Shown here: positions 36,500 to 46,077 of the stretch, one piece after another
How positions within the stretch are numbered: position 1 is the first letter of the stretch
Layout: the number at the start of each line of letters is the position of its first letter
From: Fodinibius sp964490705
GTDB taxonomy: Bacteria > Bacteroidota > Rhodothermia > Balneolales > Balneolaceae
Reading direction: 5' to 3'
Assembly (NCBI GenBank): GCA_964490705.1
Contig: CAZBCG010000010.1
Span: forward strand, 54,686-118,685
Length of the DNA stretch: 64,000 bases
Notes under the pieces: model-generated
The model's database searches: none
What the model saw: the letters and a program-made list of their open reading frames with translations, nothing else
Told to the model about the DNA's origin: nothing
Position numbers and translations under genes: made by a program

Positions 36500-37432
36500 C
36501 TACTTTGGATTACCTTTTTGATATCCCTTCCAAATCCACCATCGAAACTTGAACAGCATAGCGGCTCGTGGCGGATTCAGAGAAAGCAAATAGAAAATTC
36601 CCAGCGGTACCGAGGCCAGTAGTTTCCCGACTTCCTGCATCCAGTTGTTGACGAACTGCCCGGTTGAGGCATCCGCCATTCGCAATTTCATGCTCTGCCC
36701 GAGTCCCAATGCCTGTTTTTTAATGTATTCTTTGGTGAGCCGGCCTCCATCAACCCGGTGATATAGAAAAGCATCCGGTAAATAAAAAATATGATGATTG
36801 GTTGATCGAATGCGTCGAAAAAGTTCCTTCTCTTCTCCGGCATTTAACGATTTCCCCTTGCGCCCAAGATCGACATCAAAATCACCCACCTGATCAAAAA
36901 TCGACTTTTTAAATCCCATATTGCATCCAAAAGGATATTTATTGGCCGGATACGTTTTCATTGCATTTCCTAAATCGTGATGGGCCAGCAGGGGCAGCAA
37001 AAAATAAGACATCCAGCGTGGACGCGGGGCATCAAACTGGATATGGTTTTTTCCGCCAGCCGCTACCGCATCTGGGTGATCTACAAAGAACGAACACCAT
37101 GCCGGAATGAGCGATGGCGTTGCCTGAATGTCATCATCCAGAAAGACGACATTTGGAGCATTGGCTTCTCGGATGCCGCGATTCCGAGCATGTGAGAGTC
37201 CTTGCTTGGTTTCTTTGATATAACGGACGTGATTACCATTTTTACTGGTCGATTTTTGATATTTTTGTGCAACCTCCGCGGTTTGATCTGTTGAATTGTT
37301 ATCAACGACCAACAGTTCGTAAGCTGGTCCCTCGGAGGGAGCATGCTTTTGCAACGATTGCAAGGTATCATCCAGATACCCGGCTCGGTTGTACGAGCAA
37401 ATAATGAACGTAACGACCGGTTGTTGCGACAT
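36500..37432 (-). CDS. glycosyltransferase family 2
   Basis: A 310-residue GT2 enzyme: TFIICSYNRAGYLDDTLQSL is the nucleotide-binding start, VVDNNSTDQT the following strand and FLDDDIQAT the metal-binding DxD motif. A C-terminal hydrophobic stretch (ASVPLGIFYLLSL) may bind the membrane. It is the first gene of the minus-strand arm of the glycan block and is divergent from the next glycosyltransferase, with the intervening 83 bases likely holding both promoters. The sugar donor is not predictable. Confidence 0.88.
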   Translation of the reverse strand: MSQQPVVTFIICSYNRAGYLDDTLQSLQKHAPSEGPAYELLVVDNNSTDQTAEVAQKYQKSTSKNGNHVRYIKETKQGLSHARNRGIREANAPNVVFLDDDIQATPSLIPAWCSFFVDHPDAVAAGGKNHIQFDAPRPRWMSYFLLPLLAHHDLGNAMKTYPANKYPFGCNMGFKKSIFDQVGDFDVDLGRKGKSLNAGEEKELFRRIRSTNHHIFYLPDAFLYHRVDGGRLTKEYIKKQALGLGQSMKLRMADASTGQFVNNWMQEVGKLLASVPLGIFYLLSLNPPRAAMLFKFRWWIWKGYQKGNPK

Positions 37433-37515
37433 ATAGGTTCTTTTGGAACTAAGTTATTAAGAAAGCTGAAAATATATATTTTACGGCAAACAATGCGAAT
37501 TTAAGATAATATTGA

Positions 37516-38346
37516 ATGTCTGGATCTAATCCCCTTGTTTCTGCCATTATAACGACTCATAATCGAGCCGAATTATTACCTCGGGCACTAGACTCGGTGC
37601 TTAACCAAACATACTCCAATATGGAGTTTGTCGTCGTAGATGACGGTTCTGTAGATGAGACTCCCGAAATAATGAAACATTATCAAAAAGAATATTCCAT
37701 CAATTATATTCAACTGGAACAATCGCAGGGTCCCGGCCGCGCAAGAAATAAAGGGATTGAAGAAGCAAGCGGTATTTTTGTTGCGGGTCTTGATGATGAT
37801 GACGTTTGGCATGAAGATCGTATAAGTGAAATGGTTGCGGCTTATTCCGATGAGTATGCTTGTGTAACTTCCGATAATGTCATGGTCTATCCCAAGAAGA
37901 CTGCGGTCTGGAAAAAAAGAAAAGAGATAGATTTGGATACCCTGTTATTTACTAACCAAGTAGGGAACCAAGTGTTGGTACGACGCGACCGGATGCTTGA
38001 AGTCAGCGGATTTGATGCTGATTTGGCGGCTGCTGTTGAAGATTACGACCTTTGGGTACGGCTTTGTGCAGCTTACGGACCTATTAAAAATGTACAAAAA
38101 CCGCTGCAGACTATTTATATGGATCATGAAGAAGGCCGTGTAACGGATCGGGCATTTAAAGGATTTTTGCAATTTTATAATAAACACAAAAGGGTAATGT
38201 CCTTCAAACAGCGAGCATATCAACTGTACAAGATTAGGCGTGCCCAGGGTAAAAAGGCGACGGTAAAAGAGTTTGTATCTAGTGTTCCGTTTTTTAGGTG
38301 GAGCAAAGAGATAAAACATATCTTGATAGATAAGTTTTGGCGGTAA
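37516..38346 (+). CDS. glycosyltransferase family 2
   Basis: A 276-residue GT2 enzyme: SAIITTHNRAELLPRALDSV and FVVVDDGSVDETPEI form the nucleotide-sugar site, GLDDDDVWHEDR the DxD region, and EDYDLWVRL the acceptor-side ED motif. Its composition is similar to the EpsE/WcaA-type enzymes of exopolysaccharide loci. It is followed after 4 bases by a sulfotransferase, so the two products probably act on the same glycan. Confidence 0.9.
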   Translation: MSGSNPLVSAIITTHNRAELLPRALDSVLNQTYSNMEFVVVDDGSVDETPEIMKHYQKEYSINYIQLEQSQGPGRARNKGIEEASGIFVAGLDDDDVWHEDRISEMVAAYSDEYACVTSDNVMVYPKKTAVWKKRKEIDLDTLLFTNQVGNQVLVRRDRMLEVSGFDADLAAAVEDYDLWVRLCAAYGPIKNVQKPLQTIYMDHEEGRVTDRAFKGFLQFYNKHKRVMSFKQRAYQLYKIRRAQGKKATVKEFVSSVPFFRWSKEIKHILIDKFWR

Positions 38347-38350
38347 CTTA

Positions 38351-39133
38351 ATGAAGGGATTCGCAAAAAGCTGTTTTAAAAATATCCGTTTAAATTATAA
38401 CTATGCTTGTAGACGTTTAGGTTTAGAAGGATATCAGATTCATCAAATTGTATTGCGGGATCACGGCCTCATTTATATTCCGATTCCTAAAAATGCGTGT
38501 TCATCTGTTAAATATGCTCTTTACGAAATAGATACCGGATGCCCATTCGATTATCAAAAGCACAGAGAGCGGGGGTACAAAGACATCCACGATTATTACC
38601 AAAAACGAGCGGAGTCCTTTACGGGTGTCAAGCGATTGCATAATACCGATAGTAAAATCTTCGCTGTGATTCGGGATCCTGTCAAGCGGCTTATTTCTTG
38701 TTATCGAAATCGTGTGGTGGACCTGAAAGATCTGGAGAAATCAAAACCGTTATTAAGGCAATTGGATTTACCCCGGGAACCCGATCTCAATACGTTTGTA
38801 ATGCGACTGGAGGAATATCGGGAAGCCAGCAAGCTTATCGAACACCATTCTCGTCCACAGTACCGGTTTTTGGGTGATTCATTGAGCTATATCGATGAGG
38901 TGTATCCGATTTCTGAGTTGGGGGCATTATCGAAAATGCTGCAAGGATATAACACTGATTTACAGATGCGATCAAAAAAATCGGGTGGCACTTCGTATGG
39001 GTTGAAAGATTTATCGGAAGAGGTATTGGAGAGGGCGTTTATTTTATATAGAAAAGATTATGAGCTGTTAAAAGAGTATTATAGCCCGGAAAAGATTCGC
39101 AAAGAGTATAAAGAAAAGAGATCAAAACAATGA
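38351..39133 (+). CDS. sulfotransferase (Sulfotransfer_2 type)
   Basis: A 260-residue protein with the PAPS 5'-loop in YIPIPKNACSSVKYAL and the 3'-phosphate motif in FAVIRDPVKRLISCYRNRV, as in carbohydrate sulfotransferases of the chondroitin/dermatan class. No signal or membrane segment. Start at ATG 38351, 4 bases after the glycosyltransferase stop; its TGA overlaps the next gene's ATG in the ATGA arrangement, indicating translational coupling. Only the PAPS-binding residues support the call, so the acceptor is unknown. Confidence 0.85.
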   Translation: MKGFAKSCFKNIRLNYNYACRRLGLEGYQIHQIVLRDHGLIYIPIPKNACSSVKYALYEIDTGCPFDYQKHRERGYKDIHDYYQKRAESFTGVKRLHNTDSKIFAVIRDPVKRLISCYRNRVVDLKDLEKSKPLLRQLDLPREPDLNTFVMRLEEYREASKLIEHHSRPQYRFLGDSLSYIDEVYPISELGALSKMLQGYNTDLQMRSKKSGGTSYGLKDLSEEVLERAFILYRKDYELLKEYYSPEKIRKEYKEKRSKQ

Positions 39134-39864
39134 CCTGGCAACAAGTTAAGCAATATTTACAGATGGGGTTTGCTAAATTGAAAGGGCAGGAGCGTATTCA
39201 CTTTCTTCATGTAGGGAAAACGGGCGGAACGGCTGTAAAAGAAGCACTGCAAGGTCAGTTAAAAATCAATAACAGAAGGATTTTTCTTCACTCACATGAT
39301 TATTCGCTGATGGATGTCCCGGAGGGAGATAAGGTTTTTTTCTTTCTGCGTGACCCGATCAGCAGATTCGTAAGCGGTTTCTACAGTAGAAAAAGAAAAG
39401 GTCAGCCCAGATATTATTATCCTTGGAGTGAGGAAGAAGAAAAGGCATTTAAGCGTTTTGAAACAGCCAATGAGTTGGCAACTGCTTTATCAGATGAACA
39501 GTTGGAAAAACAAGAAGCGGCCCGGGAGGCCATGACAAGTATCTCACATGTGCAAGATTTTTATTCAAAATGGTATGGAAATGAAAGGTATTTTAAGTCG
39601 CGTCTTTCAGATATTCTTTTCGTAGGTCGCCAAGAAACATTGGGACAAGACTTTTCTCGACTCAAACAACTTCTTGAGCTGCCTTCGCATGTTAGGCTAC
39701 CCAGTAAAGATCAGAAGGCGCATAAAAGCCCATCTGATCTTGATACCGATGTTGAAAAAGAAGCTATTGAAAATCTTTCAGATTGGTATGCAAGTGATTA
39801 TGCTTTTCTCGAACTATGTGAGAGGTATGCAGATCAGATCAGTTACAGTGGTTCGAAACATTGA
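39130..39864 (+). CDS. sulfotransferase (Sulfotransfer_2 type), second copy
   Basis: A 244-residue protein with HFLHVGKTGGTAVKEAL as the PAPS 5'-loop and FFFLRDPISRFVSGFYSR as the 3'-phosphate site. The following RYYYPWSEEEEKAF segment is typical of a group of bacterial Sulfotransfer_2 proteins. It is only distantly similar to the preceding sulfotransferase, so the pair is not a recent duplication. It is the last gene of the three-gene plus-strand operon and ends 53 bases from the convergent YfhO gene. Confidence 0.85.
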   Translation: MTWQQVKQYLQMGFAKLKGQERIHFLHVGKTGGTAVKEALQGQLKINNRRIFLHSHDYSLMDVPEGDKVFFFLRDPISRFVSGFYSRKRKGQPRYYYPWSEEEEKAFKRFETANELATALSDEQLEKQEAAREAMTSISHVQDFYSKWYGNERYFKSRLSDILFVGRQETLGQDFSRLKQLLELPSHVRLPSKDQKAHKSPSDLDTDVEKEAIENLSDWYASDYAFLELCERYADQISYSGSKH

Positions 39865-39916
39865 TTCGGCAAAGATGTATCACCAGCATCTATAGTGCTA
39901 GACTATGCTATTTATA

Positions 39917-42409
39917 TTATATTCTGCGGTAGAACATGAGTCCAGCTCCAATCCCGCTTATCCACAAGATAATATGTCCGAACCACGCAATGCGCCCGCC
40001 CCAGATATTTGCAGCCGGCTCGAATGTCATAGTGATATTGTGATCACCGGCCGGTACTTGCAGTCCGCGGAGAATGAAGTTCGTTTTTTCGATGGGAACC
40101 GGCTCACCGTCGATCGTGGCTTCCCATCCGCCGGGATAATAGACTTCGCCGAGTACCAAAAACTGGTCTTGGGCAGACGAAGTTTGCAGCTCAATGGTTT
40201 TGGCATCATAGGATGTAACCTCGACAGATCGGCTGGTATCAGTTGAAGCTTGTAACGATTTATCCGTTTCGACAATAGCCGTGGTAGCGGGGTTAAAATC
40301 GGCTGCGGCCTTCATCTGATTGACGGCTTGCCGCGGGTTGTCAACAGTGGCAACAGAATCTATAAAAAAGGCTTTCGGGAGTACATCATCATTGCGATAC
40401 ACCCGCTGACCGTTTTGGGCAAATACTTCGGTGTAGTTGGGGATGGATACCTGCTGATTAATCATAATGTATTTGACGTTCAACATATCCAGCACGGCAT
40501 GGCTGTTTTGACTGATAGTGGGATTGCCTCTGCTATCGATCAAAAAATTGTCCACCATCTCTTGATAGTATCCAAGCTTGACGCCGGTATATCCCCCGAT
40601 TGAAGGATAAAAATACGACTGGATAGCACTGTTGAACGGATTACTCATCAGCGGGTAGGCACGGTACGGCCAGCCTTCGCCGCTGTCAATATGCTGGGTG
40701 ATAAACTTGTCGGCCGGTGTTTGTTGGCGTTGTATCATCTGTTCGGCTTCCAGTCGATCTTCAACCATCCGGTCTTCGTTCACGTAGCGGTTGCCGACGC
40801 TGAGCATATCATAGCCGGCAAGAATAAGTAATCCAACAAGTAGATACCCTTTGCTGATTTTCTTTTTGACGAATCCGACGATGAGTCCTGCAGCTATAAG
40901 ACTGAGAATGAGATAGCGCATAGAATCGTTGCTGGCCATCTCTTTGCGTTCGGGTTTAAGCCGGGTGTTAATGTAATTGCTGACGCCCTGCTGTACCTGC
41001 GGATTATCTGGCGATACGTTGTTTTGTTGTGCTAGCCGTTGTGCATACTGATCAAATTCGCCGGGCTTTTCAAACGAGAGCAGGGCGTTGCTGCCAAAGG
41101 CAAACAGTACGCCAATCGCCAATGCCATACCCAGTGGCAAAAACAGATCATTGATGGTTTTCTTGTGTTCTTTGGCGATTTCAAAGAGTGCTTCAATCCC
41201 ATATACAGCGAGTACTGAGTAACAGAAAATTGTTACAATAAGCCACATCTCCGGCGTACGAAACTTGTTGAAGTAGGGCATGTAGTTGAACATGAACTCA
41301 TTGAGGGCCGGCAGGTGATAGCCCAGTGAGAACAACATAGTCAGCGAGCCCACGCCAAAGAACAAATATTTTATTTTTTTGCGATAACGGAACAAGCCAA
41401 TGAGCGCCAGGATAAAAGCGATGGCGCCAAAGTAATGCGGACCGCTGGTAAATGATTTTGGTCCCCAGTAGGCTTCGCCGGAAGCTCCCCCGTAAAGTCC
41501 GGGGATGATGAGCGTAAGCAGTTCACCCACGCCTTGCGACCAGCTAAAGGCATATTCGAGCGAAAGTCCGGTGCCTTGTCCAGCATCCAGCGACGAGCCT
41601 CCGCGGATGCTGTATTGGGCATACTCGTACATCCGCCAGTACAAATCAATGCTACAAATGATAGCCAGCACGCCCGCGCCAAAGGCAATGCCGGTACGCT
41701 GCAGCCAATCGTAAATCTGATCTTTTTGATACGCAAACCAACTGTCGTAAATCCACCAAAAGCCAAGCAGGTACAAAAAGTAGTAGGTTACCTGCGGATG
41801 GTTGGCCCTTAGCTGCAGGGTCATTGCCAGTGCAAAAATGAAAAAGGCTGCCAGTTTTTTACTCGACCTCGATACCATGTAGTAGCCCACAAACATCCAG
41901 GGAATAAAAGCGAAGGCCTTAAATTTGCTGTAGTGGCCCGCTTCGAGAATAATCGGCAGGTAGGTCGTAAATCCGATGAGGATGGCACCGAGCGCCGATG
42001 AAAAGGGGCGCATGCCCTGTATCACGAAAAAGAAATAGGCTCCGCCAAGCAAAATCCAGAAAAAGGGGAGAGGGTGGGTATCGCCGCCGATCCATTTGAA
42101 CAAAGAGTCTACATTGGGGGGCGAAGCCGGATTGTGGAGTACATACGAAGGCATTCCCGAGAACATGTTGGTGGCCCAGTTGGGATGTTCGCCATCGTGA
42201 TTATCGATGTATTCAACAACCGACTCGGCCCCGGCGCGCCATTGGAGCACATCGTTACCCATATATTGCTTGCCGCCAAAGAAGATGGCAGAGTACAGAA
42301 GCAGAGGCAGAATAAAGAGAATGGATAAGGCTATCAGGTGTTGCTTGTTGGCTGATAGCTTGGAAATAAAATCTTCCTTTAGGTCTTCGTATTGTTTTTG
42401 GGAAGTCAA
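39917..42409 (-). CDS. YfhO family membrane protein
   Basis: An 830-residue integral membrane protein with about twelve to fourteen hydrophobic segments, a large soluble C-terminal part (residues 570-800) and a final helix (GHIILWISGIGAGLMFYRRI). PF09586 YfhO proteins resemble GT-C glycosyltransferases and are linked to glycosylation of envelope polymers such as lipoteichoic acid. The motif FGGKQYMGNDVLQWR early in the protein fits the acidic first-loop pattern of GT-C enzymes. Its position beside the glycan block fits a role in sugar transfer from a lipid carrier, but this is inference. Confidence 0.85.
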   Translation of the reverse strand: MTSQKQYEDLKEDFISKLSANKQHLIALSILFILPLLLYSAIFFGGKQYMGNDVLQWRAGAESVVEYIDNHDGEHPNWATNMFSGMPSYVLHNPASPPNVDSLFKWIGGDTHPLPFFWILLGGAYFFFVIQGMRPFSSALGAILIGFTTYLPIILEAGHYSKFKAFAFIPWMFVGYYMVSRSSKKLAAFFIFALAMTLQLRANHPQVTYYFLYLLGFWWIYDSWFAYQKDQIYDWLQRTGIAFGAGVLAIICSIDLYWRMYEYAQYSIRGGSSLDAGQGTGLSLEYAFSWSQGVGELLTLIIPGLYGGASGEAYWGPKSFTSGPHYFGAIAFILALIGLFRYRKKIKYLFFGVGSLTMLFSLGYHLPALNEFMFNYMPYFNKFRTPEMWLIVTIFCYSVLAVYGIEALFEIAKEHKKTINDLFLPLGMALAIGVLFAFGSNALLSFEKPGEFDQYAQRLAQQNNVSPDNPQVQQGVSNYINTRLKPERKEMASNDSMRYLILSLIAAGLIVGFVKKKISKGYLLVGLLILAGYDMLSVGNRYVNEDRMVEDRLEAEQMIQRQQTPADKFITQHIDSGEGWPYRAYPLMSNPFNSAIQSYFYPSIGGYTGVKLGYYQEMVDNFLIDSRGNPTISQNSHAVLDMLNVKYIMINQQVSIPNYTEVFAQNGQRVYRNDDVLPKAFFIDSVATVDNPRQAVNQMKAAADFNPATTAIVETDKSLQASTDTSRSVEVTSYDAKTIELQTSSAQDQFLVLGEVYYPGGWEATIDGEPVPIEKTNFILRGLQVPAGDHNITMTFEPAANIWGGRIAWFGHIILWISGIGAGLMFYRRI

Positions 42410-42440
42410 AGTGAAAGGCTTTGGTGTTTGTTAAAACAGA

Positions 42441-42452
42441 ATGTCATCCTGA
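42441..42452 (+). repeat. TGTCATCCTGAA motif, partial copy of a dispersed repeat end
   Basis: The 12-mer in the YfhO-gatC gap resembles the ends of the element at 54261-54384 (GTCATTCTGAA / GTCATCCTCAA). No second arm is seen here, so this may be a solo or decayed end. Confidence 0.4.
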
Positions 42453-42480
42453 AAACTTTAGGCCACTGCATCACAAGAAA

Positions 42481-42768
42481 TTACTCAATAACCCGTGGCA
42501 CGCGAAAGTAATCGGAGTCAGCATCGGGTGCATTTTTCAAGGCATCTTCGTGCGAGAGTGGTTCTTTGGCTTTATCGTCACGCAGCCGATACTCCAGGTC
42601 AATGACATGCTCCAGCGGTTCCACATCTGAAGTGTCAACTTCTTCGAGCGTAGTCATGTAATCCAGAATTTGATTCATGTCGCTCACCAGCGATTCGGTT
42701 TCTTCTTCTGTTAGCTGCAATCGCGCAAGGTCAGCTACGTAATCGACATCCTTTTTTGTTACGGACAT
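42481..42768 (-). CDS. gatC: Asp-tRNA(Asn)/Glu-tRNA(Gln) amidotransferase subunit C
   Basis: A 95-residue small subunit of GatCAB, which amidates misacylated Asp-tRNA(Asn) or Glu-tRNA(Gln). The sequence VDYVADLARLQLTEEE and the later DSDYFRVPRVIE are the family's conserved start and C-terminal clamp. It is encoded alone; gatA and gatB are not in the window. Its presence implies indirect charging of at least one of these tRNAs. Confidence 0.93.
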   Translation of the reverse strand: MSVTKKDVDYVADLARLQLTEEETESLVSDMNQILDYMTTLEEVDTSDVEPLEHVIDLEYRLRDDKAKEPLSHEDALKNAPDADSDYFRVPRVIE

Positions 42769-42825
42769 AGTATATTGATATTCAGTGGATACAAATTGTG
42801 AGGCCTAAATTAATAAAAGAAACAT

Positions 42826-42948
42826 ACAGTTCACAGTGTTTCAGCAGGCAGTTGGCAGTGACCAGCAAAATATGTGCAAATTGAAATTTGACTTGCAATA
42901 CAAAGACCAGCAGCCTCTGATAACTGATAACTGATAACTGTCTGGCTG
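42826..42948. repeat. CAGT-unit inverted repeat between gatC and ptsH
   Basis: The left arm (42826-42864) is built of CAGT units (ACAGTTCACAGTG, GCAGTTGGCAGTG). The right arm (42908-42948) has three tandem TGATAACTGATAAC-type units that read CAGTTATCAG in reverse complement. Interior about 45 bases. The rest of 42769-43000 shows no gene. This is a different unit family from the CACAGAT repeats but similar in architecture. Confidence 0.55.
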
Positions 42949-43000
42949 TGGATAGTTAGTACAATAATTGGCATCTTAGGATTTAAAACAACAGCTGAGA

Positions 43001-43282
43001 ATGATCAAACAAAAAGTTACTATTGTTAATGATGCAGGCTTGCATGCGCGTCCTGCTGCTGCCTTGGTAAAAGTGGCCTCGAAATATGAATGTGATTTTT
43101 ATATTCATATGTATGGCTATAAAGTAAACGGCAAGAGTATCCTCGGGGTGATGACGCTCGCTGCGGAAAAGGGGGCCGAAATTGAACTCGAATTGGATGG
43201 TCCGGATGAAAAAGATGCACTCGAGGCGATTACAGAATTAATCGACAGCGGATTTGGTGAAGTATATGAAGAAGACGAATAG
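43001..43282 (+). CDS. ptsH: HPr family phosphocarrier protein
   Basis: A 93-residue phosphocarrier of the PTS. The active-site His15 is in DAGLHARPAA, and the regulatory Ser46 is in NGKSILGVM, so phosphorylation by HPr kinase is possible. The C-terminus is unusually acidic (EVYEEDE). The gene overlaps the start of enzyme I by 17 bases. With enzyme I it forms the phosphate relay; no sugar-specific EII is in the window, but two EIIA-like domains on permeases are. Confidence 0.95.
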   Translation: MIKQKVTIVNDAGLHARPAAALVKVASKYECDFYIHMYGYKVNGKSILGVMTLAAEKGAEIELELDGPDEKDALEAITELIDSGFGEVYEEDE

Positions 43283-44990
43283 CAAAAAAACGAGGGATAT
43301 GGTGCTGTCTGGTGCAGTTGGTTCTCCCGGTATTGTGATGGGGGAAGCCAGCTTATATAAACGGCGCCGTCTTTCTGTGTCGCAGTCATTTGTCGATGAT
43401 GAACAAGTGCAACATCAGCTTGAGGAGTTTGAGCGGGCTTGTTCTAAAGCGGAACAGGAGCTTGTTGAACTTCTTGATCACCAGCAGGATGAAAGCGCAG
43501 AGCAGCTGGTTCGTACGCAGATCGAAATGGTTAAAGATCCCGAATTACATCGGCAAATTAAGCGCCAGATCGTTGATCAAAATCAACCGGCCGATGCTGC
43601 CGTGGAATCTGTTTTTGAGACCTATCTTTCCATGATGAATCGGAATCAATCACAGGATCGCTCGGTGGATATTACGGATGTTCGTGATCGGCTCATCCAA
43701 TTTTTACACAACTATGATGGAAATGAGATGGTCGAGGGGTCTATCGTGGTGGCACGCGAATTAAGTCCCCGCGAGGTAATCGAATGTGCGGATCACAACG
43801 TAAAGGGAATTGTAATGGATAAGGGGGGCATTAACTCCCATGCGGCAATTATGGCCCGTTCGATGGGATTGCCTACCGTTCTTGGCACGCTCGACAGTAC
43901 GGCAGAAATTGGGACTGATGATCAACTTATTCTGGATGCCGAATCGGGACAAGTGATTGTGAACCCCAATGCGGATACCGAACAAAAATATCAGGAATTG
44001 ATTGCCCGGCAGCAGCAAGCTCGTAACAGTGCCGAAGAGATTTGTCAGAGTGCAAATAAGACCAGCGATGGGACCTCGTTTTGCCTACGGGCAAATATGG
44101 AGTTTGCCGACGAGCTGAATGCGGTTAAGAAATACTGTGCCGAAGGTATTGGCCTCTTGCGTACGGAATCCATCTATCTGCGTGATCAAAACTTTAAGGA
44201 TTTAAAGCAACAGGAATCGTTTTACCAATCGGTGTTGCAAGAAACCGAGCCGCACCCGGTGGTTATCCGTCTTTTTGATGGGGGAGGAGATAAACTGTTT
44301 GACAAAGATGATAGTGAGCAAAATCCCTTCTTGGGATGGCGCGGTATTCGCATGCTGCTCGACCAGAAAAATTTACTCACACAGCAGCTCAAAGCAATTT
44401 GCAAAGTGGCATCAGAGCATCAGGGACGGGTTCGGATTTTAGTCCCCATGGTTTCAACAGTTGAGGAAGTAACCGAGGTGCGTTCATTACTTGATGCGGT
44501 GCAGGAAGAACTCCGCGATGCGGGTATTGCGCCCGATGATGATATACAGCTGGGTATCATGGTGGAAGTACCCAATGTGGCGTTGCAAGCCGATCTTTTT
44601 GCTGAACACGCTGATTTTTTGAGTATCGGTACAAATGATTTGACACAATATACGCTGGCCGTTGACCGGGGTAATGAACGTATTGCCGGGTTGTATGATC
44701 AGCGTCACCCGTCCGTTTGGTATCTTATCAATAAGGTGGGAGAAGCGGCCCGGCGAACCAATACGCCGCTGAGTATCTGTGGCGAGCTGGCCTCAGATCC
44801 TATTGCGGCCTGTGGACTTTTGGGGTTGGGGATCAGTGAGCTGAGTATGAATAGTTTTGCATTGCCGGCGGTTAAAGAAGCGCTTTGTAGTCGGGATATC
44901 TCTGAGATGAAAACGCTGGGGCAACAGATATTGCAGTGCCAGACCATGGACGATATTAATCAGCTATTTTCTAACTGGAAGGACACCTAA
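43266..44990 (+). CDS. ptsI: PTS enzyme I (phosphoenolpyruvate-protein phosphotransferase)
   Basis: Takes phosphate from PEP and passes it to HPr. The chosen ATG at 43266 gives about 574 residues, overlapping ptsH; an upstream non-ATG start is possible. The phosphorylated His is in GGINSHAAIMAR (His192), the PEP-binding region includes FLGWRGIRMLL and IGTNDLTQYTLAVDRGN, and the catalytic Cys is in SICGELASDP. There is no GAF domain, so this is the ordinary enzyme I rather than EI-Ntr. It is the second gene of an operon running to hpt. Confidence 0.94.
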   Translation: MKKTNSKKTRDMVLSGAVGSPGIVMGEASLYKRRRLSVSQSFVDDEQVQHQLEEFERACSKAEQELVELLDHQQDESAEQLVRTQIEMVKDPELHRQIKRQIVDQNQPADAAVESVFETYLSMMNRNQSQDRSVDITDVRDRLIQFLHNYDGNEMVEGSIVVARELSPREVIECADHNVKGIVMDKGGINSHAAIMARSMGLPTVLGTLDSTAEIGTDDQLILDAESGQVIVNPNADTEQKYQELIARQQQARNSAEEICQSANKTSDGTSFCLRANMEFADELNAVKKYCAEGIGLLRTESIYLRDQNFKDLKQQESFYQSVLQETEPHPVVIRLFDGGGDKLFDKDDSEQNPFLGWRGIRMLLDQKNLLTQQLKAICKVASEHQGRVRILVPMVSTVEEVTEVRSLLDAVQEELRDAGIAPDDDIQLGIMVEVPNVALQADLFAEHADFLSIGTNDLTQYTLAVDRGNERIAGLYDQRHPSVWYLINKVGEAARRTNTPLSICGELASDPIAACGLLGLGISELSMNSFALPAVKEALCSRDISEMKTLGQQILQCQTMDDINQLFSNWKDT

Positions 44991-45008
44991 AGAACGAATC
45001 ATTCTGTT

Positions 45009-46052
45009 ATGGACAGAGAGCATATTCAATCGTTGGACAGCCAAGATATGTGGCAGAAGCTGGTCGATTTTCCGGCGCAATGGCAAAAAGCAATGGAATT
45101 GACCGCCGATCTCGACTTGACGATTGACCGGGACCGGATCAACAAAATAATTTTTGTAGGAATGGGAGGATCGGCTTCGGGCGGAGAGCTCATCCAGGCT
45201 TACATTTATGATAACTCACCGTATCCGGCGCAGGTTATCAGGCATTACGAAATTCCAGCGTGGGTAGATCAGCAAACACTGGTGATTGCCAGTAGTTTTT
45301 CGGGCAATACCGAAGAAACGCTTACCGCATTAGTGGATGCGCGCGACAACGGTGCCCAGGCTGTGGCTGTGACATCCGGCGGAGAATTGATGCTCAAAGC
45401 CGCCAAAGAAGAGTTCGACTACATCAAAATGCCCAATGGCATGCAAACCCGCACGGCACTGGGATATATTTTTGTGCCGCTCTATCGCATTATGCAATAC
45501 TTGGGCATAATTAAAGCAGACGACACACAGCTGCGCGAAACGTGGCAGTTTCTATCCGAACAAAATGAACTGTATTTGAACCCCAGGGATAATGAAGCAC
45601 TCAATCTGGCGGAAGAGCTCAGCGATACACTCCCTATTTTCTATTCCGATGCCATTACGATGCATCCGGTGAGCTTGTGGTGGCGAAGTCAGTTCCAGGA
45701 AAATGCCAAGACACTGGCGTACGGCAATACCATGCCCGAAATGACGCACAACGAGATTGTAGGATGGGAGCGCGTGGTTCATCTGACGGGGCGACTTTCG
45801 GTGGTAATGCTGAAGGATGAAGATGACAATCCACGGGTGCAGCGCCGCATGGATATCGTGGAAGAGCTTATTGAAGATCAAACAGCTTCGCTGCATACCG
45901 TTACTACACGTGGCCCGAATCGACTGGCGCGCATGTTTTCGCTTATTCAACTGGCCGACTGGACCAGCTTTTACCTGGCGATGCTCAGCAATATTGATCC
46001 CACGCCCGTAACAAAAATCGACCTCTTGAAAAGCAAGCTGGCCGAAGCCTAA
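45009..46052 (+). CDS. bifunctional phosphoglucose/phosphomannose isomerase
   Basis: A 347-residue SIS-domain isomerase interconverting glucose-6-P or mannose-6-P with fructose-6-P. GMGGSASGGELIQAYI and SSFSGNTEETL are the phosphosugar-binding motifs; EMTHNEIVGW holds the catalytic Glu-His region of the archaeal/Bacteroidota PGI/PMI family. The ATG lies 18 bases after enzyme I. It could feed mannose or fructose phosphate into surface-glycan precursor synthesis, but it also fits plain glycolysis. Confidence 0.9.
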   Translation: MDREHIQSLDSQDMWQKLVDFPAQWQKAMELTADLDLTIDRDRINKIIFVGMGGSASGGELIQAYIYDNSPYPAQVIRHYEIPAWVDQQTLVIASSFSGNTEETLTALVDARDNGAQAVAVTSGGELMLKAAKEEFDYIKMPNGMQTRTALGYIFVPLYRIMQYLGIIKADDTQLRETWQFLSEQNELYLNPRDNEALNLAEELSDTLPIFYSDAITMHPVSLWWRSQFQENAKTLAYGNTMPEMTHNEIVGWERVVHLTGRLSVVMLKDEDDNPRVQRRMDIVEELIEDQTASLHTVTTRGPNRLARMFSLIQLADWTSFYLAMLSNIDPTPVTKIDLLKSKLAEA

Positions 46053-46077
46053 ATTCTACCTATCCGATTCACTCATT

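Noticed and set aside
42908..42940. Possible CRISPR-like tandem units (TGATAAC repeated)
   Set aside because: Units are short, contiguous and without spacers, so they are a simple tandem repeat in an inverted-repeat arm; no CRISPR array or cas gene was found in the window.
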